Shown in pieces: positions 16,450-24,621 of a stretch of DNA of 64,000 nucleotides. The DNA lies in NCBI RefSeq assembly GCF_022842145.1, contig NZ_JALHQD010000003.1, forward strand, positions 248,001 through 312,000. The letters are read 5' to 3'. This DNA is from Tabrizicola sp. (GTDB lineage: Bacteria; Pseudomonadota; Alphaproteobacteria; Rhodobacterales; Rhodobacteraceae). The position numbers were made by a program, and so were the translations under genes. The notes beneath the pieces were generated by a model that worked only from the letters and a program-made list of their open reading frames with translations, was not told the DNA's origin and made no database searches. The stretch's first letter is position 1. Each line of letters starts with the position of its first letter.

Positions 16450-17820
16450 TCAGGCCTTGAAGAGTTCGGTGAGGATGGCGTCGAAGCTGGCGATCAGTCG
16501 GTCGACCTGGGCCTTCTTCGTCGCGGGGCTGATCAGCATCATGTTGTGGAACGGCGCAATAAGCGTGCCGCGGTTGATGAGCCCGGTGTGGATCGCGGCC
16601 TCGACCCGAGGCTGGTGGGCATGGCCCGCTTGCGTGCCGTTCTTCAGCGGGCCGGGGGCGCAGATGAATTCCACTCGCGCGCCGACGCGGACGACGTGCC
16701 AGGGGGCACGGTGGGTGTCGATGCTGCGGGCCAGGCCGTGGGAGAGGCGTTCGGCCAGCTTCTCCATATGGGCGTAGTTGTCCGGGGTCATCACCTGCGA
16801 CAGGGTGGCGACGAGGCAGGCGAATTGCATCGGGTTGGCGGAGAGGGTCGTGCCCATGCCGGTGCGGCCGGGCTCGCGTCTGGCATCCGCGTCCGCGTAC
16901 CGCTTCGCGGTGTCGTCGGTCAGGCCCCAGACGGCGGTGGGCATCCCGCCCGCCACGCATTTGCCGACGACGAAGATGTCGGGGCGGAGGGAATGTACCC
17001 GCGTGTAGCCGCCAAGGCCGGAGGAGATGGTGTGCGTCTCGTCGATGATGAGAAGCGCGCCGTATTTCAGGGAAAGCTGGCGGAGGCCGTCGTGGAAGCC
17101 CGCGTCGGGCAGGACCATGCAGGAGTTGGTCATCACCGGCTCGGTCAGGATCGCGGCGACGTCGCCTTGGGCAAGCGCCGCTTCGACGCTGGCGAGGTCG
17201 TTGAACTCCGCGCAGACGGCGGTTTGGGTGAGGTCGTTCACCTGGCCGAGAAGGCCGGGGGAGTTGACCGTCTTGCCGTTCTCCAGGGAGACGAAGGTGT
17301 CGTCCACCGTGCCGTGGTAGCAGCCGTTGAAGACGAGGACCTTGGGCTTGCCGGTGATCGCGCGGGCAACGCGGAGGGCGAAGCGGTTGGCGTCGGTCGC
17401 GGTGGTGGCGATTTGCCAGCGGAAGGGGCCGAAGCGGTCGGTCAGAAGGCGCCCGGCCTCCAGCGCGGCTTCGGTCGGCAGCATGTAGGTCAGGCCGCGG
17501 CGGGCTTGGTGGCGGATGGCTTTCGCCACGGGCGGCGGGGAGTGGCCGAACATCGACCCGGTGTCGCCAAGGCAGAAGTCGTCAAGCTTGATGCCGTCGA
17601 TATCCTCGATCCGGGCGCCTTGGGCTTTGGCCACCAGCGGCAGGTGCGGCATGGGCCAGTCGGCCATCCAGTGCATCGGCACGCCGCCAAGGAAGTTACC
17701 CGCGCCCTTTTCCAGATATTTCAAGGATTTGGGGCGGGCCTTGGCGTAGGTCTCGGCTTCGCGGCGGGCGAAGGCGGCAAGGCGGTCGATCGAAATACCG
17801 GCGATGGTTTCATGAGACAT
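16450..17820 (-). CDS. Class III PLP-dependent aminotransferase
   Basis: A 456-residue fold-type I, class III aminotransferase (omega-amino acid, ornithine or glutamate-semialdehyde aminomutase type). The PLP-binding lysine is in FVVGKCVAGGMPTAV, with the preceding ALLIIDETHT carrying the cofactor Asp, and NGCYHGTVDD near residue 165. The usual GSEA motif is replaced by TATDANRFA, which argues against the aminomutase HemL. It is first of a two-gene transcript with the PuuA-like ligase, so it probably deaminates an amine or omega-amino acid in the same pathway. Confidence 0.83.
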   Translation of the reverse strand: MSHETIAGISIDRLAAFARREAETYAKARPKSLKYLEKGAGNFLGGVPMHWMADWPMPHLPLVAKAQGARIEDIDGIKLDDFCLGDTGSMFGHSPPPVAKAIRHQARRGLTYMLPTEAALEAGRLLTDRFGPFRWQIATTATDANRFALRVARAITGKPKVLVFNGCYHGTVDDTFVSLENGKTVNSPGLLGQVNDLTQTAVCAEFNDLASVEAALAQGDVAAILTEPVMTNSCMVLPDAGFHDGLRQLSLKYGALLIIDETHTISSGLGGYTRVHSLRPDIFVVGKCVAGGMPTAVWGLTDDTAKRYADADARREPGRTGMGTTLSANPMQFACLVATLSQVMTPDNYAHMEKLAERLSHGLARSIDTHRAPWHVVRVGARVEFICAPGPLKNGTQAGHAHQPRVEAAIHTGLINRGTLIAPFHNMMLISPATKKAQVDRLIASFDAILTELFKA

Positions 17821-17883
17821 GGCAGGCCCCGGGAACTGTCGCTGCGTTTATGCCGGAATTTGATCAAATAGCAAGCGGGGGCG

Positions 17884-17948
17884 CGTCGTTCGTCTTCGAC
17901 TTCTCCTCGCCTGGCGTTCAGCGAGGAGCGACGAAGTCGACGACGAGC
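17884..17948. repeat. Palindromic repeat, copy 1
   Basis: A 65-base interrupted palindrome (arms containing CTCCTCGC and GCGAGGAG, CGACTTC and GAAGTCG) lies between the aminotransferase promoter and the 3' end of lldD. In reverse complement it matches the repeats at 24544-24613 and 30029-30095, starting with GCTCGTCG in each case. It is a REP-like element able to form a long hairpin and may terminate lldD transcription. Confidence 0.7.
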
Positions 17949-17954
17949 CGGGGG

Positions 17955-19118
17955 TCAGGCCCAGCGACCCTCGAAATCTTCGGGCACCAGAAGGTTGTGG
18001 CGGCCCATGTTCCGGACATCCCGCTCACCGCAGAGCGCCATCGTGATGTCCATTTCCTTCCGGATGACCTCCAGCGCCTTGGTCACGCCCGCCTCACCCA
18101 TGGCCCCCAGGCCGTGGATATAGGCGCGGCCGATCATCGTGCCCTTGGCCCCCAGGGACAGCGCCTTCAACACGTCCTGGCCGGAACGGATGCCGCCATC
18201 CATCCAGACTTCGGTCCGGTCGCCGATGGCGCGGACGATGGAGGGGAGCATGCGGATCGAGGACAGCGCGCCGTCCAGCTGCCGTCCGCCGTGGTTCGAC
18301 ACGATCACCGCGTCGGCCCCGACATCGGCGGCCATTTTCGCGTCTTCGGCGTCGAGCACGCCCTTCAGGATGAAGGTGCCCTTCCACTTGTCGCGAAGGC
18401 GGGCGACCTTGCCCCAGTCAAGCTTGGGGTCGAACTGTTCGTTCGCCCAGGCGGCCAGGTTCGACAGGTCCTTCACGCCCTTCACATGGCCCACGACGTT
18501 GCGAAAGCTGCGACGCGGGGTCTTCAGCATCCCCAGCGACCAGCGCGGTTTCATCGCCATGTTGATCAGGTTCGGAATCGTGATTCGGGGCGGAGAGGTC
18601 AGGCCGTTCTTCAGGTCCTTGTGGCGCTGGCCCAGCAACTGGAGATCCAACGTCACGACCAGCGCCGAGCACTTCGCGGCCCGCGCGCGCTCAATGATGG
18701 CATCGACGAAATCCTCGTCGCGCATCACGTAGATCTGGAACCAGAAGGGGTCGGGGCTGTGCGCCGCCACGTCCTCGATCGAACAGATCGACATGGTGGA
18801 CAACGTATAGGGCACCCCGGCCTTGGCAGCGGCGCGGGCGGCGTGGATCTCGCCATCGGGGTGCTGCATCCCGGTCGAGCCGACCGGGGCAAGTGCCACG
18901 GGCATCGAGACTTTCTGGCCGGCCATCGTGCTTTCCAGGGTCCGCCCTGTCAGATCGCGGGCGACGCGCTGGCGAAAGCGGATCTGCGCGAAGTCCGAGG
19001 TGTTCTCTCGGAAGGTCTGTTCGGTGTAGCTGCCGCTTTCGCAGTAGTCCCAGAACATCTGCGGCGTGCGCTTCTGGTGCAGGCGCTTCAGGTCCTCGAT
19101 GCAGGTGATGACGGGCAT
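17955..19118 (-). CDS. lldD: FMN-dependent L-lactate dehydrogenase family protein
   Basis: A 387-residue FMN TIM-barrel alpha-hydroxy-acid oxidising enzyme. It shows the N-terminal MFWDYCESGSYTEQTFREN, the LAPVGSTGMQHPDGE loop, the catalytic His and Arg in VSNHGGRQLDGA, and the phosphate-binding WMDGGIRSGQDVLKAL and GTMIGRAYIHG. LldD oxidises L-lactate to pyruvate at the membrane and feeds the respiratory chain. Length and motifs match LldD well, but closely related alpha-hydroxy-acid oxidases cannot be excluded. A GntR/FadR-type operator candidate lies 25-35 bases upstream. Confidence 0.83.
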   Translation of the reverse strand: MPVITCIEDLKRLHQKRTPQMFWDYCESGSYTEQTFRENTSDFAQIRFRQRVARDLTGRTLESTMAGQKVSMPVALAPVGSTGMQHPDGEIHAARAAAKAGVPYTLSTMSICSIEDVAAHSPDPFWFQIYVMRDEDFVDAIIERARAAKCSALVVTLDLQLLGQRHKDLKNGLTSPPRITIPNLINMAMKPRWSLGMLKTPRRSFRNVVGHVKGVKDLSNLAAWANEQFDPKLDWGKVARLRDKWKGTFILKGVLDAEDAKMAADVGADAVIVSNHGGRQLDGALSSIRMLPSIVRAIGDRTEVWMDGGIRSGQDVLKALSLGAKGTMIGRAYIHGLGAMGEAGVTKALEVIRKEMDITMALCGERDVRNMGRHNLLVPEDFEGRWA

Positions 19119-19131
19119 TTGGGTCCCCCAG

Positions 19132-19153
19132 ATTGGTCATCTTTGGTTACCAA
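19132..19153. promoter_or_regulatory. GntR/FadR-type operator candidate upstream of lldD
   Basis: TTGGTTACCAA at 19143-19153 is a perfect palindrome around one central base, and ATTGGT at 19132-19137 adds a second half site. TNGTnnnACNA-type palindromes are bound by FCD-type GntR regulators such as LldR and PdhR. The site lies between the divergent lldD and nitroreductase genes, close enough to block the lldD promoter. No GntR gene is present in the window. Confidence 0.5.
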
Positions 19154-19201
19154 TCCACAGGCGTGGGTGCAATCAAAATGCGGACTTGCATTTGGTGCGA
19201 T

Positions 19202-19233
19202 ATCGTATCAGATAGTCCGAAATCGTATCAGAT
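19202..19233. repeat. Tandem ATCGTATCAGAT motif before nitroreductase gene
   Basis: ATCGTATCAGAT occurs at 19202-19213 and again at 19222-19233, 20 bases apart start to start (about two helical turns), ending 11 bases before the nitroreductase ATG. Each contains a TATC..GATA-like symmetry. This looks like a pair of regulator binding sites overlapping the promoter, possibly for the MarR protein encoded at the end of this operon. Confidence 0.5.
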
Positions 19234-19244
19234 GGAGATCGAAC

Positions 19245-20387
19245 ATGACATTGTCCCGCCGCAAGACGCTTGCCCTGCTTGGAGGTGGCGTCATCCTTGC
19301 CGCCACCGGCGCGTTGGGGTCCATTGCCACTCGGAAGCCCCGCACGGCGCTGCTGCCCTGGGGGCAGGCGGGGCAGGGTGAGGACGCGCGGCATCGCGCT
19401 TTGTCCTGGGCGCTGCTGGCGCCGAACCCGCACAATCGCCAGCCCTGGCTGGTCGACTTGCGCGAAGCGGGGGTGGTCACGCTTTACGTCGATACCGCGA
19501 AGCTGCTGCCCCACACGGACCCCTTCAACCGGCAAATTACCATCGGCCTCGGCTGCTTTCTGGAGCTGATGCGGATGGCGGCCAGCCATGACGGCCAGCG
19601 GGTGGAGATCACGCCCTTCCCGCAAGGGTACGACGACCGCGCTCTGGACGCCCGTCCCGTGGCCCGTGCGGTATTCACGCCCGATCCCTCGGTCTCGCCC
19701 GACCCGCTTTTCGTCCATGCCTTGGACCGCCGGTCGAACAAGGAACCCTACGACACTGCCCGCCCCTTGCCTGATGGCACGCTGGAGAAGCTGGCCGTTG
19801 GCACCACCGCCCGCTTCGGCGGGACCCTGGATCCCAAGGAGGTCGCGGATTGGCGCGCCTTCACGCGAGAGGCGCTGCGGATCGAGATCGAGACGCCGCG
19901 CACCTACAAGGAGTCGGTCGACCTGTTCCGGATCGGCCGCGCCGAGGTGGATGCGAACCCCGACGGGATCGACTTCACCGGGCCCCTGTTTGAAGTGCTG
20001 GGGGCAACCGGGCTCATGACGCGGGACTCTGTGCTGGACACCTCCTCGCAGGCTTATCAGGCGGGGTTGGATGCGGTCTATGCCAATACCGATACGGCGA
20101 TGGGCCATGTCTGGCTGGTGACGCCCGGCAACGCGCGCATCGACCAGATCGCCACGGGCGCGGATTGGCTGCGTGTGAACCTGGCGGCGACGGCGGCGGG
20201 GGTGGCGTTCCAGCCGCTGAGCCAGGCCTTGCAGGAGTATCCCGAGATGGCGGCGCTTCATGCGGACCTGCACGCGAGGCTTGCACCGACCGGCGGGACG
20301 GTCCAGATGTTGGCGCGTATCGGCTATGGTCCGACAGTGGAGCCCAGCCCGCGCTGGCCTTTGGAAGCAAAGATCCTGGATGCCTGA
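19245..20387 (+). CDS. Tat-exported nitroreductase-family (Acg-like) protein
   Basis: A 380-residue protein starting with a twin-arginine signal (MTLSRRKTLALLGGG, hydrophobic to about residue 28). The rest is a nitroreductase-like flavin fold of the Acg type, with ALLAPNPHNRQPWLVDL near residue 55 and a second half RVNLAATAAGVAFQPLSQAL. Members may bind or sequester flavin rather than reduce nitro compounds. The start follows GGAGA. A MarR gene overlaps its stop codon by 8 bases, so the two are co-transcribed, and the regulator may control the enzyme in response to oxidants or aromatics. Confidence 0.78.
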   Translation: MTLSRRKTLALLGGGVILAATGALGSIATRKPRTALLPWGQAGQGEDARHRALSWALLAPNPHNRQPWLVDLREAGVVTLYVDTAKLLPHTDPFNRQITIGLGCFLELMRMAASHDGQRVEITPFPQGYDDRALDARPVARAVFTPDPSVSPDPLFVHALDRRSNKEPYDTARPLPDGTLEKLAVGTTARFGGTLDPKEVADWRAFTREALRIEIETPRTYKESVDLFRIGRAEVDANPDGIDFTGPLFEVLGATGLMTRDSVLDTSSQAYQAGLDAVYANTDTAMGHVWLVTPGNARIDQIATGADWLRVNLAATAAGVAFQPLSQALQEYPEMAALHADLHARLAPTGGTVQMLARIGYGPTVEPSPRWPLEAKILDA

Positions 20388-20829
20388 AACCCCGGAAGAC
20401 ACCTTCAACGCGTTTTTCCTGGAGGTTGGAATCCTGGCCCAACTGAGCCGCGCCCTGTTCGAGGCGCGGCTGCCCCCCGGCTTTACCCTGCCGCAGTTCA
20501 CGGTGCTGAACCACCTGGTCCGGGTGAGGGATGGCCGCACGCCGCTGGACCTTGCGCGGGCGTTTCAGGTGCCGAAGACCTCGATGACCCACAGTCTTGC
20601 CGTGCTGGAGCGGCACGGACTGGTCGAGATGCGGCCGAACGCCAAGGACGGGCGGTCGAAATGCGTGTTCATCACCGAAACCGGGCGGGCGTTTCGGCAA
20701 AAGGCGCTGGAGGCGATCACGCCCGACATGGCCGCCCTTGCCGCCCGCTTCCCCGCCGCCCGGCTGGCCGAAGCCCTGCCGGTTCTGACCGACCTGCGGC
20801 AGATCATGGACGCGATGCGCGACGTCTAG
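20380..20829 (+). CDS. MarR-family transcriptional regulator
   Basis: A 149-residue winged-helix MarR protein. The DNA-binding region is LARAFQVPKTSMTHSLAVLE and the wing is MRPNAKDGRSKCVFITETG. Its ATG overlaps the nitroreductase stop, so it is the distal gene of that transcript and a likely regulator of it. Its stop overlaps the stop of a second, convergent MarR gene. Ligand unknown. Confidence 0.87.
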   Translation: MPETPEDTFNAFFLEVGILAQLSRALFEARLPPGFTLPQFTVLNHLVRVRDGRTPLDLARAFQVPKTSMTHSLAVLERHGLVEMRPNAKDGRSKCVFITETGRAFRQKALEAITPDMAALAARFPAARLAEALPVLTDLRQIMDAMRDV

Positions 20830-21248
20830 CTGTCGATCACCTGACGCAGAAGTGCATCAAGCTGATCGAAGGCCGCACTGCCCAGCTTTTCCCGCCACCG
20901 CGTCTCGATTTCAGCCTTGATCCGGTCGGCATCGCGCATCGCCGCCTCGCCCTGCGGCGTCAGACGGACCCAGCGGGCGCGGGCGTCGGTGGGGTCGGGT
21001 CCGCGCATCAGGATGCCGTCGGCCACCAGTTCGTCGACGAATTGCTGCACCGCCTGCTTGGTCAGCCGTGCGCGGTCCACCAGATCGCCCTGCCGCAGGC
21101 CCTTGGGTCCGATGTGCACCATCAGGTTGCCCCGCGCCTGCCCGAACCAGGCATGACCTGCCGCCACCATCGCCTCGGTGAAGTCCTTGCGCCAGACCTG
21201 CGATGCCCGCCAGAGGGTCCAGCCGATGTGGTCGGGCAGTTCGGACAT
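20826..21248 (-). CDS. MarR-family transcriptional regulator, second
   Basis: A 140-residue MarR protein with recognition region LVDRARLTKQAVQQFVDELV and wing RGPDPTDARARWVRLTPQG. I chose ATG 21248 (MSELPDHIGW) because an earlier in-frame TTG would lie inside the operator-like palindrome at 21262-21276. It is divergent from a small hypothetical gene at 21370, with two matching palindromes between them, so it most likely represses itself and that gene. Tail-to-tail with another MarR gene, an arrangement seen only here in the window. Confidence 0.86.
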   Translation of the reverse strand: MSELPDHIGWTLWRASQVWRKDFTEAMVAAGHAWFGQARGNLMVHIGPKGLRQGDLVDRARLTKQAVQQFVDELVADGILMRGPDPTDARARWVRLTPQGEAAMRDADRIKAEIETRWREKLGSAAFDQLDALLRQVIDS

Positions 21249-21261
21249 TGCGGCTCCGGTA

Positions 21262-21314
21262 GTCAAGCTACTTGACAAGTTCGGTGGGGCTGGGCATTAG
21301 TCAAGCTACTAGAC
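21262..21314. promoter_or_regulatory. Two MarR operator candidates in divergent promoter
   Basis: GTCAAGCTACTTGAC at 21262-21276 is a perfect palindrome (6-bp arms, 3-bp spacer). GTCAAGCTACTAGAC at 21300-21314 is the same motif with one arm mismatch. Centre spacing is 38 bases. They lie between the minus-strand MarR gene and the small plus-strand gene, so one regulator could control both directions. Confidence 0.7.
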
Positions 21315-21369
21315 CAATTGCGGTCGGTTGCCAAGCGCTGGGCAATCCCGGCGGAAAAAGGATTTCGCG

Positions 21370-21681
21370 ATGAGAGTTCTTGAGACAGACGTGTTGGAGG
21401 TTCTGCTGCCGGGTTTCACCCATCACATCGACATCGGCCAGGACACCGATGCGAAGATGAGCTTCGGCGCGGGCGGGTTGGCCCAGATGGTGCTGCCGGG
21501 CAAGCCGCCGATGAACGGTGAGTGGACGCCGCGTCCGGACGGCTATCAGGTCGCTTGGACGAACGGGCCTGTCGGCGCCTGGAAGATCGGGCACGAGGCC
21601 GGGCGGCTGACCTACATCGACCCCACGGGCCGCGAGGTCGGCACGGTCACCCGGATCGAACCGATCCAGCCCTGGAATTGA
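21370..21681 (+). CDS. Hypothetical protein, probable MarR target
   Basis: A 103-residue protein that I do not recognise. It is predicted mostly beta, with hydrophobic and glycine-rich strands (VLEVLLPGFTHHIDIG, GGLAQMVLPGKPPMNGEWT) and a conserved-looking WTNGPVGAWKIGHEAG repeat of aromatic and glycine residues. No signal peptide or cysteine is present. The start follows AAAAAGGA by a suitable spacing. It is divergent from a MarR gene with paired operators between, so it is probably induced by that regulator's ligand. Lipocalin-like or heme/lipid-binding folds are possible but unsupported. Confidence 0.65.
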   Translation: MRVLETDVLEVLLPGFTHHIDIGQDTDAKMSFGAGGLAQMVLPGKPPMNGEWTPRPDGYQVAWTNGPVGAWKIGHEAGRLTYIDPTGREVGTVTRIEPIQPWN

Positions 21682-21689
21682 AGCATCGA

Positions 21690-21711
21690 GCGGGGCCGCG
21701 CAGGGCCCCGC
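21690..21711. terminator. Bidirectional terminator hairpin before trpA end
   Basis: GCGGGGCC, a six-base loop, then GGCCCCGC form a perfect 8-bp GC stem between the stop codons of the small plus-strand gene and the minus-strand trpA. There is no clear U tract, but position and symmetry fit a shared terminator. Confidence 0.65.
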
Positions 21712-21714
21712 CCC

Positions 21715-22506
21715 TCAGGCCGAATGTGCGCCGTCGGCCAGCGCCTTGACCTTGGCCAGCACATCGGCCACCGGAACGCCCGCGCCGATGTCCTTGACGA
21801 TGGCGGACCCCACGACGCAGCCATCCGCCACACTGGCAATGTTGCGCGCCTGTTCGGGCGTGTTGATGCCGAATCCGACGATGATCGGCAGATCGGTCGA
21901 GCGCTTGATGCGCGCAACTTCGGGCGCCACATCGGTGGCCACGGCTGCGGCCGCTCCGGTGATCCCGGTGACCGAGACGTAGTAGACGAAGCCCGACGTG
22001 TTCTGCAGCACTTTCGGCAGGCGCTTGGCGTCGGTGGTCGGAGTCGCGAGGCGGATGAAGTTGAGGCCCGCCTTCTGCGCCGGGATGCAGAGCTCGTCAT
22101 CCTCCTCGGGCGGCAGGTCGACGACGATCAGGCCGTCGATCCCGGCCTCGGTCGCGTCGGTCAGGAAGCGGTCGACGCCGCGGGAATAGATCGGGTTGTA
22201 GTAGCCCATCAGGACGATGGGGGTCTTGCTGTCGCCCTTGCGGAAGGCGCGGACCAAGTTCAGGACCTTGTCCATCGTCATGCCGCCTTCCAGCGCGCGC
22301 TGGCCGGCCGCCTGGATCGTCGGGCCGTCAGCCATCGGGTCAGTGAAGGGCATCCCCAGTTCGATCACATCGACACCGGCAGCGGGCAGGCCCTGCATCA
22401 CGGCAAGGCTCGTCGCCTCGTCGGGATCGCCGCCCATGATATAGGCGACGAAGGCCTTCTTCCCCTCGGCCTTCAGCCGCGCGAAGGTGTCGTCGATCCG
22501 TGTCAT
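21715..22506 (-). CDS. trpA: Tryptophan synthase alpha subunit
   Basis: A 263-residue TIM barrel that cleaves indole-3-glycerol phosphate to indole and glyceraldehyde 3-phosphate, passing indole to TrpB. The two catalytic residues are at their canonical numbers: E49 ([12 protein letters not shown]) and D60 (MADGPTIQ). The phosphate-binding loops ([19 protein letters not shown]) are also present. Full length for the family. trpB and trpF are not in the window, so in this genome trpA is separate from them or the order differs. It is followed by a terminator hairpin shared with the convergent gene. Confidence 0.96.
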   Translation of the reverse strand: MTRIDDTFARLKAEGKKAFVAYIMGGDPDEATSLAVMQGLPAAGVDVIELGMPFTDPMADGPTIQAAGQRALEGGMTMDKVLNLVRAFRKGDSKTPIVLMGYYNPIYSRGVDRFLTDATEAGIDGLIVVDLPPEEDDELCIPAQKAGLNFIRLATPTTDAKRLPKVLQNTSGFVYYVSVTGITGAAAAVATDVAPEVARIKRSTDLPIIVGFGINTPEQARNIASVADGCVVGSAIVKDIGAGVPVADVLAKVKALADGAHSA

Positions 22507-22600
22507 GGCTGTCCCCCCTGAAGCAGTGACCCCGGATGTGCCACGGGCACACCCGGGAAATCAATGGGGGTTGGGCCCTAGAGCGGGCCGTTGTTCCGGC

Positions 22601-23002
22601 TCACTCCTGGATCGACTGCAGATACATCGCCAGCGACAGGATCCGGCCCCGAACCTCGACCACCGAGCTGTAGTCGCTGCCGCCGGTCACCGAGCTTGCG
22701 GAGTAGAGGCTGCCGAAGACCGGCATCGGCCCGCCGTGTGCCCGAACCCCCGTGCGCCCGTCGATGATCTGGATAACGTCGAGCATCGGGAACACGCCGT
22801 CGTTTGCCGCCGCCAAGCCGGTCAGGGCCGGGGTTTCAATGTTGAGCAGCTGGCTCAGCTCTCCGCCACTTTTGCCGCTGGCGCCGTGGCAGCCGGAACA
22901 GGATTCCTGATAAAGCCGCGCGCCGACGTCCGTCTCGTCGGCCAGAGCGGGCGACAGGGCGGACAAAGCGATGGCGAGCGCGGGCAGTGCTTGCTTGAAC
23001 AT
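22601..23002 (-). CDS. Small periplasmic c-type cytochrome
   Basis: A 133-residue class I cytochrome c. A Sec signal peptide (MFKQALPALAIALSALSPALA) is followed by one haem site C35-S-G-C38-H39 and a probable distal Met93 in GPMPVFG. I chose ATG 23002 because AGGAGA lies just upstream and it gives a clean signal peptide; the longer frame is noise. It probably carries electrons in the periplasm. It is monocistronic, between trpA and the divergent ychF, so its partner oxidoreductase is not evident here. Confidence 0.85.
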   Translation of the reverse strand: MFKQALPALAIALSALSPALADETDVGARLYQESCSGCHGASGKSGGELSQLLNIETPALTGLAAANDGVFPMLDVIQIIDGRTGVRAHGGPMPVFGSLYSASSVTGGSDYSSVVEVRGRILSLAMYLQSIQE

Positions 23003-23217
23003 GTCTTTTCTCCTGCGGTTTTGGTCAGCGCGAGGTATTCGCGGCGAACAGTCCAAGGTTTGGCGATGCGGGAGAATGGCCGCCATGACGCAGGTCATTT
23101 GGTGATATGAAGATATGAAAACATTTCCGGAGGACTTTGGCGCTGGGGCAAGTCGGTGCAGCTTGATCCCGGCCCGCCCTGCCCGTAGAAGGCCTCGGAT
23201 CGCCAATGGAGGGTCGC

Positions 23218-24315
23218 ATGGGTTTCAGGATGGGCATTGTCGGACTGCCGAACGTGGGCAAGTCCACCCTCTTCAACGCGCTGACCCGCACGGCGGCGGC
23301 GCAGGCGGCGAACTTTCCGTTCTGCACCATCGAGCCGAACGTGGGAGAGGTCTCGGTTCCCGACCCGCGGCTGGACAAACTGGCCGCCATCGCCGGGTCG
23401 AAGCAGATCATCCCGACGCGGATGACCTTCGTCGACATCGCGGGGCTGGTCCGGGGTGCCTCGAAGGGGGAGGGGCTGGGCAATCAGTTCCTGGCCAACA
23501 TCCGCGAATGCGATGCCATCGCCCATGTGCTGCGCTGTTTTGAAGACGGGGACATCACCCATGTCGAGGGCCGGATCGACCCGGTGGCCGATGCCGAGAC
23601 GATCGAGACCGAACTGATGCTGGCGGACCTTGAATCGGTCGAGCGCCGGCTGACCGCGCTGGGCAAGAAGCTGCGGGGCGGGGATCAGGACACGCTGGAC
23701 CAGGACCGTCTCTTGCGCGCGGCTCTGGCGGCGCTGGAGGCCGGGAAACCCGCACGCACGCTGAAAATCGCCGAGGACGACCGCAAGCAGTGGCGGATGT
23801 TGCAGCTTCTGACCGCGAAGCCGGTGCTGTATGTCTGCAACGTCGAGGAGGCCTTGGCGGCTTCGGGGAATTCGCAGTCAGCCCGGGTGGCGGAGATGGC
23901 GGCGGCGCAGGGCGCGGCGTCGGTGGTGATCTCGGCCCGGATCGAGGAGGAGCTGGCGCAGCTTCCCGAGGACGAGGCGGCGATGTTCCTGGAGGAGATG
24001 GGGCTGCACGAAGCCGGGCTGGATCGCCTTATCAAGGCGGGCTACGCGCTGCTGGGATTGCAGACCTACTTCACCGTGGGGCCGAAGGAAGCGCGGGCCT
24101 GGACGATCACCAAGGGAACGCTCGCGCCGCAGGCGGCGGGGGTGATCCACGGGGACTTCGAGAAGGGGTTCATCCGGGCCGAGACGGTCGCCTACGACGA
24201 CTACATCGCCGGGAACGGCGAGGCGGGGGCCAAGGAAGCGGGCAAGTTCCGGGTCGAGGGGAAGACCTACGAGGTGAAGGACGGGGACGTGCTGCACTTC
24301 CTCTTCAACGGCTGA
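23218..24315 (+). CDS. ychF: Redox-regulated ATPase YchF
   Basis: A 365-residue Obg-family P-loop NTPase. G1 is GLPNVGKST (residues 9-17), G3 is [14 protein letters not shown], and the G4 position reads NVEE instead of NKxD, which is the known basis for ATP rather than GTP use by YchF/Ola1. The C-terminal TGS domain (about residues 280-363, [15 protein letters not shown]) binds ribosomes or RNA. YchF is implicated in translation and oxidative-stress responses. The start follows GGAGGG. A core housekeeping gene, with intergenic repeats after its stop. Confidence 0.95.
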   Translation: MGFRMGIVGLPNVGKSTLFNALTRTAAAQAANFPFCTIEPNVGEVSVPDPRLDKLAAIAGSKQIIPTRMTFVDIAGLVRGASKGEGLGNQFLANIRECDAIAHVLRCFEDGDITHVEGRIDPVADAETIETELMLADLESVERRLTALGKKLRGGDQDTLDQDRLLRAALAALEAGKPARTLKIAEDDRKQWRMLQLLTAKPVLYVCNVEEALAASGNSQSARVAEMAAAQGAASVVISARIEEELAQLPEDEAAMFLEEMGLHEAGLDRLIKAGYALLGLQTYFTVGPKEARAWTITKGTLAPQAAGVIHGDFEKGFIRAETVAYDDYIAGNGEAGAKEAGKFRVEGKTYEVKDGDVLHFLFNG

Positions 24316-24506
24316 GCGCCACGCGTGGGCGAGTTTTCGGGGCCAGCGATTTCAAGGGGTTGGCTGCGGGCATTAGGGGTTTGTTAGGGGGTTGGGGAGT
24401 CGGGTGAACTCCGGCCTACGCGGTTGCCGGGTGACCGAGCCTGGCTAACCTTGTCTTAACCGCCGGCTGGCAAGGTGGGGACAAGAGAGTCGGGGCAAGC
24501 CCCGAC
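24313..24506. repeat. Intergenic repeat and hairpin region after ychF
   Basis: This stretch carries no gene. Bases 24313-24395 resemble the repeats at 1397-1470 and 31220-31295 (GCGCCACGCGTGGGC start, TTTCAAGGGGTTGG core). Around 24405-24430 and 24489-24506 lie two related short units, the second a perfect hairpin (GTCGGGGC AA GCCCCGAC) followed in both by CCTAC. A ychF terminator function is plausible. Confidence 0.55.
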
Positions 24507-24543
24507 CTACAATCCGAAGTCGGGGCCGGTAGGCGTGTGGGAC

Positions 24544-24613
24544 GCTCGTCGATGACTTCGTCACTCCTCGCCGGCGGGATCAACCGACGAGGAGACGAGG
24601 TCGAACGAGGAGG
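24544..24613. repeat. Palindromic repeat, copy 2
   Basis: A 70-base element beginning GCTCGTCGATGACTTCGTCA, with arms ACTCCTCG and CGACGAGGAG, ending TCGAACGAGGAGG. It is nearly the same as 30029-30095 and the reverse complement of 17884-17948. Here it lies just beyond the 3' end of the AA_synth gene. Confidence 0.75.
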
Positions 24614-24621
24614 CCCGTGGT

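Noticed and set aside
16450-17820. Glutamate-1-semialdehyde aminomutase (HemL)
   Set aside because: The GSEA-type motif is replaced, and the partner is a PuuA-like ligase, not a haem gene.
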